A DNA stretch of 64,000 bases, from positions 140,172 to 204,171 of the forward strand of contig NZ_VDGI01000001.1 in NCBI RefSeq assembly GCF_006861825.1, written 5' to 3'. The DNA is from Psychrobacillus vulpis (GTDB lineage: Bacteria > Bacillota > Bacilli > Bacillales_A > Planococcaceae). Below the pieces are notes generated by a model. It did not search any database. It had not been told where the DNA came from and saw only the letters and a list, made by a program, of their open reading frames with translations. Positions 1-7,080 of the stretch are shown here, one piece after another (positions within the stretch are counted from its first letter, which is position 1; each line of letters opens with the position of its first letter). The position numbers and the translations under genes were made by a program.

Positions 1-1
1 T

Positions 2-373
2 GGTATGGAAGTACATGTACAAAATGTTATTCGAAAAGTAAAGGAATTAGTTTCTTCCAAAAATGAAAATCGCATCTACACTTCAACAGAACAATTACTT
101 TACATCTCTCCAAAAGAAATGGATAACAATATTCGAACCATTTTAAAAGAAAAGAGTGAGAAACTAGACATCCCCTACTGCTCTATTAATAGCGGTGCAG
201 GTCATGATGCTATGGTATTATCCGATTTTACTGCTTGTGGAATGGTATTCATTCCAAGTAAAAATGGACTTAGTCACTGCCCAGAAGAATGGTCAGATGC
301 TCGACATATTGCGGATGGCACGGACATTTTGTTTCAGACAGCATTACAATTAACGGAGGGAAATGGAATATGA
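2..373 (+). CDS. M20-family amidase/carbamoylase, C-terminal fragment
   Basis: The left window edge cuts this gene, and only about 123 C-terminal codons are present. The frame is open back to base 2. The piece contains a GAGHDA motif, then MVFIPSKNGLSHCPEEW and a short helix. This is the C-terminal metal-binding and dimerisation pattern of Zn-dependent M20 hydrolases of the N-carbamoyl-L-amino-acid hydrolase/allantoate amidohydrolase type (family knowledge). Its stop overlaps the next start (ATGA at 370-373), so the two M20 genes are probably cotranscribed. The exact substrate cannot be read from the fragment. Confidence 0.85.
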   Translation, partial: GMEVHVQNVIRKVKELVSSKNENRIYTSTEQLLYISPKEMDNNIRTILKEKSEKLDIPYCSINSGAGHDAMVLSDFTACGMVFIPSKNGLSHCPEEWSDARHIADGTDILFQTALQLTEGNGI

Positions 374-1545
374 TTAACCAAAAAATAAAAAAATCTATTA
401 CAAATAATAGTGAAGAATTAACTGCACTGCGTCGAAAATTGCATAGTGAACCAGAGTTATCTTTTGAAGAATTCAAAACAACTGCTTTTGTTTGTGAATA
501 TCTAGATAAGCTTGGAATTTCCTACCGCAAAACAGAGCCAACAGGAGTTATCGCTGAGATTATAGCAGTGCCTGGCGGTAAAACGGTAGCTCTCCGTGGA
601 GATATGGATGCACTAGCAGTCGAGCAACTCAATAAACATGTACCATATGCATCTAAAATAGATGGCAAAATGCATGCATGCGGTCACGACGCGCATACAT
701 CTATGCTTCTTATCGCTGCAAAAGCATTATTTGAAGTAAAAGAAGAACTCCCAGGTAATGTTCGCTTCCTCTTCCAACCTGCAGAAGAAATTGCACTAGG
801 AGCCCAATCCATGGTAGATCAAGGTGCCATGGATGGAGTAGACAACGTATTCGGTATTCACATTTGGTCACAAATGCCGACACATAAAGTTTCCTGTACT
901 CCAGGACCATCGTTTGCGGCTGCCGATATTTTCAAAGTGAAATTTAAAGGAAAAGGTGGACATGGTGCTATTCCAGAAGCTTGTATTGATGCGGCAATCG
1001 TTGCTTCTTCATTTGTCATGAATGTTCAAACAGTTGTTTCTAGAACGATTGATCCACAAAGTCCTGCTGTCCTTACTGTTGGAAAAATGGTTGTCGGAAC
1101 AAGATTTAATGTCATTGCAGAAAATGCAGAAATCGAAGGAACGGTTCGTACTTTCAATCCTGATACGAGAGATCATATCGAAAAAAGCATTACACAATAC
1201 GCTGAGAGTGTTGCTGCAATTTATGGAGCTACAGCTGAAGTGGAATATATTCGCGGAACAGATACAGTTGATAATGATGAAGAAAGCGCAAAACTCGTTC
1301 AACAAGTTGCTGCCGAAGCATTCGGTTCAGATGTTCTATTTAACGAAAAACCAACAATGGGCGCAGAGGACTTCTCTGCTTTCCTAGCGAAAGCACCGGG
1401 TAGCTTTGCATTAGTAGGTAGTGGCAATGCTGAAAAAGATACAGAGTGGTCTCATCATCATGGAAATTTTGATATTGATGAAGATGCGCTTGCTACGGGA
1501 GCCGAGCTTTATGCACAATATGCATGGGCATATTTGAATAAATAA
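370..1545 (+). CDS. M20 family N-acyl-amino-acid amidohydrolase (391 aa)
   Basis: This is a zinc-dependent amidohydrolase of the hippurate/N-acyl-L-amino-acid hydrolase group, which splits N-acylated amino acids in the cytoplasm. The metal and catalytic signatures are visible: HACGHD near residues 102-107, PAEE at about 137-140, and EDFSAF and HHHGNF near the C-terminus. The start is the ATG at 370. It is preceded by GGAGGG and overlaps the upstream stop by 4 nt; an upstream in-frame ATG at 289 lies inside the previous gene and has no ribosome binding site. Length is normal for the family. The coupling suggests a two-enzyme salvage unit. The substrate is not determinable. Confidence 0.9.
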   Translation: MINQKIKKSITNNSEELTALRRKLHSEPELSFEEFKTTAFVCEYLDKLGISYRKTEPTGVIAEIIAVPGGKTVALRGDMDALAVEQLNKHVPYASKIDGKMHACGHDAHTSMLLIAAKALFEVKEELPGNVRFLFQPAEEIALGAQSMVDQGAMDGVDNVFGIHIWSQMPTHKVSCTPGPSFAAADIFKVKFKGKGGHGAIPEACIDAAIVASSFVMNVQTVVSRTIDPQSPAVLTVGKMVVGTRFNVIAENAEIEGTVRTFNPDTRDHIEKSITQYAESVAAIYGATAEVEYIRGTDTVDNDEESAKLVQQVAAEAFGSDVLFNEKPTMGAEDFSAFLAKAPGSFALVGSGNAEKDTEWSHHHGNFDIDEDALATGAELYAQYAWAYLNK

Positions 1546-1637
1546 ATTCAGACTGTTAGCTACTCCGAAATTGTTCGGGGTAGCTCAGACTGTAGACAAA
1601 TTCTTTTTACAATGAGTAGAGATGTATAAGAGAATCA

Positions 1638-1785
1638 GCAGGGCCCGCCACTTCGCTTTCCGCGGGCTTGGCTTCAGCCTCCTCGTCACTGCAAAGACAC
1701 TGGCCAAATAAAGTTCGGCCAGTGTCTTTCCTGCGGGGTCTTCAGCTCAAGCTATTCCCACAGGAGTCTCCGTGGCGAGCCCTGC
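1638..1785 (+). repeat. GC-rich inverted-repeat element with inserted hairpin
   Basis: The ends GCAGGGCCCGCCAC and GTGGCGAGCCCTGC are inverted repeats with one mismatch. The interior carries the window-wide motifs TTTCCGCGGGC, AGCCTCCTCG and GGGGTCTTC. Between AGCCTCCTCG and GGGGTCTTC an extra perfect stem (AAAGACACTGGCC / GGCCAGTGTCTTT) is inserted. Confidence 0.75.
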
Positions 1786-1941
1786 CTATCGAAAGTTGAA
1801 AGTGGAAAGTGTAAATCTGAAGATGCTGTGATCAATTAATATTCTCGGAATATCTGATAAAAATAACGGATTGACTATCCCGTATCATCAAGTGAAAAGG
1901 CTTTAATTGTCCACTTTTCTGTTTATTGAAGTTAAAAATAA

Positions 1942-2043
1942 GCGGAAGGCGGCGACTCCTGCGGGACAGCGAGACAGTCCAAGACCCCGCAGGCAAAGCC
2001 GAGGAGGCTTGGCGCGAGCCCGCGGAAAGCGTCCGCCTGAAGC
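1942..2043 (-). repeat. GC-rich inverted-repeat element, minus orientation
   Basis: Read on the minus strand it shows the same order of motifs as the other copies: CTTTCCGCGGGC, GCCTCCTCGGC, GGGGTCTTGG, then CCCGCAGGAGTCGCC. It lies 156 bp from the plus-oriented copy. Confidence 0.7.
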
Positions 2044-2124
2044 GATTGCTACAGGAAAAGCACAATAATCACTATGTTCTTAATATATTTTGATTCATAA
2101 AGATGCATTTGTCGACAAGCTGAA

Positions 2125-2155
2125 CTACCCCGAAATTGTTAGGGGTAGCCTTTTT
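2125..2155 (+). terminator. Hairpin terminator, duplicate of hairpin at 1559-1584
   Basis: The stem CTACCCC..GGGGTAG is followed by TTTTT. Nearly the same stem and the same loop (GAAATTGTT) occur at 1559-1584, directly after the M20 gene, but there without a T tract. Confidence 0.6.
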
Positions 2156-2170
2156 ACATTTAAAATGTTT

Positions 2171-2243
2171 TTCCAACTAAAGTGACGTTTTTTCCAACTA
2201 AGACTTCATTTATTCCAACTAACTGCTCCATTTTTCTAACTAA
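2171..2243 (+). repeat. 21-bp phased array of TTCCAACTAA (4 copies)
   Basis: TTCCAACTAA starts at 2171, 2192 and 2213, and TTCTAACTAA starts at 2234. The period is exactly 21 bp and the 11-bp spacers are dissimilar. The array ends 111 bp before the start codon of the small membrane protein gene. Function unknown. Confidence 0.8.
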
Positions 2244-2354
2244 CTTTCTAATCAAACGAACAAAGGAATGGATTTTGGATTAATTAATTTAATTTTGAAA
2301 CTATATTCTAGGATTTTCGTATATATGTAAGAAATAACTATTGGAGGGATATTG

Positions 2355-2648
2355 ATGGAAGATTTAATTGGACTGGGAATCGGTTTTGTAGCAGTTGTGA
2401 TGATTTTCTCTATACCACTAACTGCGATATGGACAACCCATTTACGGAAGTCCCAAAAAGTGAAAGCACAAATTGTAAAAGATGAGATTGAATTAGAAAA
2501 ACTAAAGTATAACAATTTTTTATTAGAGACTGAAAATATGCGATTAGATTTACAACAAAAACAAGCAAATTTGTTAGAAAGCTCTGATCCTCTTGTTTTA
2601 GATTTACAAAGAAAAGCACTAAGTGAAACAAAGATTACATCCTTTTAA
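2355..2648 (+). CDS. Small membrane protein with coiled-coil tail (97 aa)
   Basis: I do not recognise a named family. An N-terminal hydrophobic segment (residues ~3-25) is followed by a basic stretch (HLRKSQKVKAQ), then a charged, heptad-like helix rich in E, K, L and Q to about residue 80. The topology is thus a single membrane anchor with a cytoplasmic coiled coil. The ATG at 2355 follows GGAGGG (2343-2348) with 6-nt spacing; the TTG directly before it is less likely. It is a single-gene unit closed by the terminator at 2647-2690. Confidence 0.7.
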   Translation: MEDLIGLGIGFVAVVMIFSIPLTAIWTTHLRKSQKVKAQIVKDEIELEKLKYNNFLLETENMRLDLQQKQANLLESSDPLVLDLQRKALSETKITSF

Positions 2649-2690
2649 AAACAATCGTGCAGAAAAATTTCCGCACGATTGTTTTTAAAA
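2647..2690 (+). terminator. Rho-independent terminator
   Basis: A perfect 10-bp stem (ACAATCGTGC / GCACGATTGT) is followed by TTTT, immediately after the stop codon of the small membrane protein gene. Confidence 0.85.
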
Positions 2691-2718
2691 GTGCATACAC
2701 AAAGATAGGAGTTTAACA

Positions 2719-4440
2719 ATGCAAAAATCTACAAAAGGATTTTTCCAATTACTCAGAAGCCTTCGATGGCCTGTCAAAATGACAATTATTGCACTAGTCT
2801 TATCTCTCTTAAGCACAGTTATTGGATTAGTAGTACCCCTTGTTACAAAAGATTTAGTCGATACGTTAACAAGCACTGCATTTAATTGGAAAATGATTAT
2901 GCTATTGCTTGTTGTATTTTTATTACAAGCTATTTCCGGTGGGTTTTCTTTCTATCTATTATCTTATATAGGAGAATATATAGTTGCGGATCTTCGCAAA
3001 AAGCTATGGAGCAAAGTGCTTCATCTTCCTGTAACCTACTATGATCAGAATGAAAGCGGCGAAACAATGAGCCGCATTACACAAGACACTTCCACTTTGA
3101 AATCACTCATTACTGATCACTTGGTGAATTTTATTACTGGAATAATCACAATCATAGGGTCTGTCATTATATTATTTTTTATTGATTGGAAAATGACGTT
3201 AATCATGCTTATTAGTGTCCCGTTGAGCGTAGCAATTATGATTCCACTCGGCAATATGATGCATAAAGTTTCGAAATCTACACAAAAAGAAATGGCTTCG
3301 TTTTCGGGTCTTTTAGGACGTGTGCTATCTGAAATTCGTTTAGTAAAATCTTATCGAGCTGAGAAAACGGAAACTGCAAGTGGCAACGAAGCAATTCAAA
3401 GCTTATATAAATTTGGACTTAAAGAAGCTAAAATACAAGCGTTCATAGCACCTTTTATGACGCTTACTATGATGGTGATTTTAGTCGCAATTTTAGGCTA
3501 TGGTGGTTTACAAGTATCAAAAGGAATCTTGACTGCTGGCGAACTTGTTGCCATCATCTTTTACTTAGTACAAATAATTGTTCCTTTTGCCCAAATGGCA
3601 ACGTTTTTTGCTTCTTTCCAAAAAGCTGTAGGAGCGACCGAGCGTATTCAAGAAATATTCCATATGGATAGTGAAACAGTTGAAGTGGAATCGAAACAAC
3701 TATTAGAAGATGGTGTAGTTGCTTTCGAAGATGTCCATTTTTCATATGGTCTGGACAAAAAAGTGATTGATGGGATTTCATTTGAAGCTCGTCCTGGGAC
3801 TGTAACAGCATTTGTCGGTCCAAGTGGCGGTGGCAAAACAACCATATTTTCATTGTTGGAAAGATTTTACGACCCTGATTCTGGGAAAATCTTGTTTAAT
3901 CAAACATCAATTACTGATCTCTCTTTACGTGCATGGCGTTCTAAAATTGGGTACGTCTCACAGGAAAGCCCTTTAATGAGCGGCACCATTTTATCCAATA
4001 TGACATATGGAATGATTACTATTCCACCAATGGAGAAAATTATTGAAGCAGCAACTGCAGCAAATGCCTCTGCATTTATAGATGAGCTTCCAGACAAATA
4101 CGATACGCTCGTTGGAGAACGTGGCATCAAGCTTTCTGGAGGACAACGTCAACGTATTGCAATTGCACGTGCACTCTTGCACGACCCGAAAATATTAATT
4201 TTAGACGAAGCAACCTCCAACCTAGATAGTGGTTCGGAAGCTATCGTACAAGAAGCGTTAGAACGTCTAATGAAAGGCCGTACTACTCTAATTATTGCAC
4301 ACAGACTCGCAACGATTACTCATGCCGATCAAATATTCTTTTTAGAGCAAGGGAAAATCACAGGAAGTGGCACACATGAACAACTCATTGCTCATCACGA
4401 ACTTTATAAAGAATTTACACAGGGGCAAGGATTGTCGTGA
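2719..4440 (+). CDS. bmrA: BmrA-like half-size multidrug ABC exporter (573 aa)
   Basis: This is a homodimeric ABC exporter: an N-terminal six-helix transmembrane domain (about residues 15-300) fused to a nucleotide-binding domain. Visible motifs are Walker A GPSGGGKT (~366-373), the Q-loop in GYVSQESPLMSG, signature LSGGQRQRIAIARA (~472) and Walker B ILILDEATSNLD (~492-503), followed by an H-loop (IIAHRLAT). Length and sequence closely resemble B. subtilis BmrA/YvcC, which exports structurally diverse drugs. AGGAG lies just before the ATG. The gene stands alone between the terminator at 2690 and the regulator at 4684. The substrate is not known from sequence. Confidence 0.9.
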   Translation: MQKSTKGFFQLLRSLRWPVKMTIIALVLSLLSTVIGLVVPLVTKDLVDTLTSTAFNWKMIMLLLVVFLLQAISGGFSFYLLSYIGEYIVADLRKKLWSKVLHLPVTYYDQNESGETMSRITQDTSTLKSLITDHLVNFITGIITIIGSVIILFFIDWKMTLIMLISVPLSVAIMIPLGNMMHKVSKSTQKEMASFSGLLGRVLSEIRLVKSYRAEKTETASGNEAIQSLYKFGLKEAKIQAFIAPFMTLTMMVILVAILGYGGLQVSKGILTAGELVAIIFYLVQIIVPFAQMATFFASFQKAVGATERIQEIFHMDSETVEVESKQLLEDGVVAFEDVHFSYGLDKKVIDGISFEARPGTVTAFVGPSGGGKTTIFSLLERFYDPDSGKILFNQTSITDLSLRAWRSKIGYVSQESPLMSGTILSNMTYGMITIPPMEKIIEAATAANASAFIDELPDKYDTLVGERGIKLSGGQRQRIAIARALLHDPKILILDEATSNLDSGSEAIVQEALERLMKGRTTLIIAHRLATITHADQIFFLEQGKITGSGTHEQLIAHHELYKEFTQGQGLS

Positions 4441-4683
4441 AAAAGAAAGTCCAATGAGTGGAGTAATTAGACTTGGCACATTGTATTTTTTAATAGTGAA
4501 GCAGTAACCTCTTTAACTTTCAATTGAGAAAGCGGAGTCTAAAAAATGAGTTTTTTTAGCATTTTATATTACTGCTTTCCTAATCAATTATTTCTATGTT
4601 TTTCCTTTATTTTTATGTTATCTTAATTATAGAACTGGATTTTATTTTCCTATTTTGATCCTATCGAGGGGGGTTGTAATTGG

Positions 4684-5973
4684 GTGAATATAGGGCAGCT
4701 GATTAAATTAGAACGACAAAGACAAAATATGAAGCAAGAGTCTTTAGCTTCTGGTATTTGTGTTCCCTCTTACTTAAGTAGAATAGAAAATGGCTTAGTA
4801 ACACCAAGTGAAAATATACAGCAGCATATTTTAACGCGGTTAAATATCCCTCTGGATTCACTAAAGAGTGATATAAACCCTGAAAAGTCAATTCATTTTA
4901 AATTGCTCTTCAAAACTGTACTCAACTCTCGAGATAAACAAAAGGCAGCAAATCTTCTACAAGATATTCACATCTATATAGTGGAACATCCAATTGACCC
5001 TAATAGACTCACCCTTCTTTTAATGGAAACAAGGCTGATGCTTATGCTGCCTGACTATACAAACGAAGTCCAAACTAATGTGACTATATTAGAAGAGTTC
5101 AAAAAGGAAATGAATACGGAACAATTATTTTATCTTTATACGATTCAAGGTATTATAGCGTATTTGAACAATCAATTCCGAGAAGCATCTGAGATTTTCT
5201 CACAAGTATTTACATTAATCAAAAGTTATCGTATGGAAGATTGGGAAATGGCTGAACTTTACTATATTTCGAGCTTATCCCTATTATCGGAATCACGATA
5301 CATACTCGCAATTGATTATGTGAAATCGGCTCTTTCTTATTTTAATCAAGAAATCTTAATAGAACGCTCCATTGAATGCTTGATTATTTTAGGTATTGCT
5401 CAAAAAGATAATGGAGTGTTAAAAGAATCTGTAGCTATCTATGAAAAGGCAAAAGAAATAAGCACTAAGATTGAGTCTTCTAAATTCAATGGAATGATTG
5501 AGCATAATTTAGGAGCAAGTTATTCTCTACTAAAAAATCCCCAAAAAGCACTTTTCCATTTTCAAAATAGTTTAGATGCAAAATCTAAGCCCGACGATAA
5601 AATAGTTACAATTTTATCTATAGTAAAGGAATATCATAAAAATAGTGATGTTATAAACGCAAAAATTTGGTTGGAAAAAGGGTATAAATTGTTAGACCTT
5701 TTAACAAAAAAGAATAGAATCTTTTATACAAATCATTTTGCTATATATAGATCAATTCTTTTTAAGGAAAAGGATCTTATTTCGATTTTCAAAAAATCTT
5801 TGGATTATTTCGAAAGCAAGCAAGAGTATAAGTATTGCTCTATTTATTGCTACGTCCTAGCGAAAAAATTAGCCGAAGATAAGCAATACAAACAAGCTAC
5901 TATTTATTATGAACAAGGATTTAATTATCATATAAAACAATCAAAAGTATCTAATTGGGAGGAATTATCATGA
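4684..5973 (+). CDS. NprR-like XRE/TPR (RRNPP) peptide-responsive regulator (429 aa)
   Basis: Residues ~3-60 form an XRE helix-turn-helix (IKLERQRQNMKQESLASGI, then SYLSRIENGLVTPS). The rest is all-helical with TPR-like pairs, for example at ~144-180 (FYLYTIQGIIAYLNNQFREA), ~190-225, ~228-262, ~270-300 and ~385-420. HTH plus about eight TPRs in 420-430 aa is the architecture of NprR. It is longer than PlcR (~285 aa) and, unlike Rap, carries a DNA-binding domain (family knowledge). The GTG at 4684 follows GAGGGGGG (4666-4673). The stop overlaps the start of a tiny secreted-peptide gene (ATGA, 5970-5973), as expected for receptor-signal cassettes. It is probably a cytoplasmic receptor and transcription factor; its target genes are not evident here. 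Confidence 0.85.
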   Translation: MNIGQLIKLERQRQNMKQESLASGICVPSYLSRIENGLVTPSENIQQHILTRLNIPLDSLKSDINPEKSIHFKLLFKTVLNSRDKQKAANLLQDIHIYIVEHPIDPNRLTLLLMETRLMLMLPDYTNEVQTNVTILEEFKKEMNTEQLFYLYTIQGIIAYLNNQFREASEIFSQVFTLIKSYRMEDWEMAELYYISSLSLLSESRYILAIDYVKSALSYFNQEILIERSIECLIILGIAQKDNGVLKESVAIYEKAKEISTKIESSKFNGMIEHNLGASYSLLKNPQKALFHFQNSLDAKSKPDDKIVTILSIVKEYHKNSDVINAKIWLEKGYKLLDLLTKKNRIFYTNHFAIYRSILFKEKDLISIFKKSLDYFESKQEYKYCSIYCYVLAKKLAEDKQYKQATIYYEQGFNYHIKQSKVSNWEELS

Positions 5974-6098
5974 AAAAATTTTTAGTAGGTGTACTTTGTT
6001 GTGTAGGTTTATTAATAGTGACCATTGTAAGTAGTACTGAACTTGCAGTGAATGATAAACCTGAAATCACTTCTATTGGCGTTGGTAAATCTATTTAA
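5970..6098 (+). CDS. Signal pro-peptide of the NprR-like system (42 aa)
   Basis: This gene is only 42 codons long. The ATG overlaps the regulator stop by 4 nt and follows GGGAGGAATTATC (5957-5969). The product starts MKKFLVGVL and continues as a hydrophobic signal-peptide core to about residue 20. A polar tail follows, ending KPEITSIGVGKSI. A short Sec-targeted pre-peptide directly downstream of an XRE/TPR receptor is the hallmark of RRNPP quorum-sensing pairs (Phr, PapR, NprX). NprX matures to SKPDIVG, and the tail segment DKPEITSIG is faintly similar. The mature signal is therefore inferred to come from the last ~7-12 residues. The processing site is unknown. Confidence 0.75.
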   Translation: MKKFLVGVLCCVGLLIVTIVSSTELAVNDKPEITSIGVGKSI

Positions 6099-6121
6099 AT
6101 TATATATCTATCAATTAACAT

Positions 6122-6166
6122 TAAAGGGTACAAGATTCTATAACTGAATCTTGTACCCTTTAATAT
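6122..6166 (+). terminator. Strong terminator after regulator/peptide pair
   Basis: A perfect 17-bp stem (TAAAGGGTACAAGATTC / GAATCTTGTACCCTTTA) encloses a 7-nt loop. It lies 24 bp after the peptide stop and faces the convergent DUF4288 gene, so it may act in both directions. Confidence 0.8.
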
Positions 6167-6183
6167 ATTTTCAATATCCTTTT

Positions 6184-6498
6184 TCAATATCCTTTTTCAA
6201 TGAAAACTTCATCATCCAGTATGATATGATGACTATACACTTCTACAAATTCTAATGACTTTTCTAGACTATCAACCAATTCAAAAATATCGAGAATCAT
6301 AACTAACTTTATAGTAGTTATCTCTCCAAAAGCGTTCGTATATGTCACGTCTTTAAAATGTTCTTTTACTAATCCATCGACATCTTCGATTTTAGCGGCT
6401 CTAACGATATTAATCGTTTCCTCAAATGTTTTATTAGGCATAGACTCTGGTGAAGAAATATGTTCAAATAATAGTTTTACTGAATAAATATTCTCCAA
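6184..6498 (-). CDS. DUF4288 family protein (~104 aa)
   Basis: The product begins NIYSVKLLFEHISSPES and contains FEETINIVRA, TYTNAFGEITTIKLV and a C-terminal VYSHHI. This is the layout of DUF4288 proteins, small cytoplasmic proteins of unknown function. GAGGTG (6510-6505) is spaced 6 nt from a TTG at 6498, which I take as the start. A GTG at 6507 overlaps that ribosome binding site and is unlikely. It is monocistronic, and no partner is suggested by context. Confidence 0.7.
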   Translation of the reverse strand: MENIYSVKLLFEHISSPESMPNKTFEETINIVRAAKIEDVDGLVKEHFKDVTYTNAFGEITTIKLVMILDIFELVDSLEKSLEFVEVYSHHIILDDEVFIEKGY

Positions 6499-6769
6499 AA
6501 AGAACACCTCTATTCCCTATTTTTCTCTTCTCTTTATTATTCTTTAATTGACTGGAAAAATCCATATCTTTTAGTTGAGAAATTCCCTTAAGAAAATGAG
6601 GCTTAATCAGAGAAATTTATTCATACTTTCATACTAATCAATTGATTTAACATAGTGTATTTTTTACTCTTATATTATTTTTAATTAATAGGTAAAATTA
6701 CCCAATTAAAATTCTAATTGGTTAAAAATCTGCATTACCTGCTAGAAAAAGCACGATAAGTTTTTTCCA

Positions 6770-6991
6770 TTAAATATTTAACTGGCTTTCGTATAGCTCG
6801 TAATAGTTTTGAAAGACATCCCTGTGTATATCCGCCGCAAAATTTACAGCTACTTTCGTGCTGTAAATCGTGGCCAAGTATAGTCCTCCCGAATGATTTT
6901 CTAATTCTTTCATCATTTGATAACCATACATTGAATCTTCCCTGCGCAAATGCTAGATAGCCATTTGTATAAACCCTCTCCGCTTTTTCAC
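6770..6991 (-). pseudogene. Decayed PadR-family transcriptional regulator
   Basis: Reading from a GTG at 6991, preceded by AAAGGAGAGG, gives VKKRRGFIQMAI, then an in-frame TAG at codon 13, then HLRREDSMYGYQMMKELE and NHSGGLY. This matches the start of PadR winged-helix regulators (KKRRGxIxLAILxLLxxEDxYGYQxxKELE). After GGLY the conserved GTIYPAL block is replaced by LATIYSTK and unrelated sequence, ending at a TAA at 6770. The gene is therefore broken by a nonsense codon and an internal change. A 98-codon frame on the same strand is another reading of this remnant. Confidence 0.6.
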
Positions 6992-7036
6992 CTAAATCCT
7001 CTCCTTTAATCGATATATCGATTAAAAACAATAGTA

Positions 7037-7066
7037 AAAGAGCTTAGAGTTTTTTCTCTAAGCCCT
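7037..7066 (-). terminator. Terminator of the Rieske flavoprotein gene
   Basis: On the minus strand GGCTTAGAG-AAAAAA-CTCTAAGCTC is followed by TTTT, 15-45 nt after the stop at 7081. Confidence 0.75.
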
Positions 7067-7080
7067 TTTCGGTTTAACTT

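Larger units (their letters stand above)
1546..2354. other. Gene-free repeat-rich region
   Basis: These ~810 bp hold no convincing gene. They contain, in order: a hairpin (1559-1584), a 148-bp inverted-repeat element in plus orientation (1638-1785), a related element in minus orientation (1942-2043), a near-copy of the first hairpin with a T tract (2125-2155), and a phased array of TTCCAACTAA (2171-2243). A 77-codon open frame here comes from the repeat sequence. Confidence 0.7.

Noticed and set aside
1832-2065. 77-codon minus-strand frame
   Set aside because: Its N-terminal half is the GC-rich repeat at 1942-2043. No ribosome binding site or similarity.
6735-7031. 98-codon minus-strand hypothetical protein
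   Set aside because: Another frame of the same strand gives clear PadR similarity with a good ribosome binding site, so this frame is a shadow of the pseudogene.
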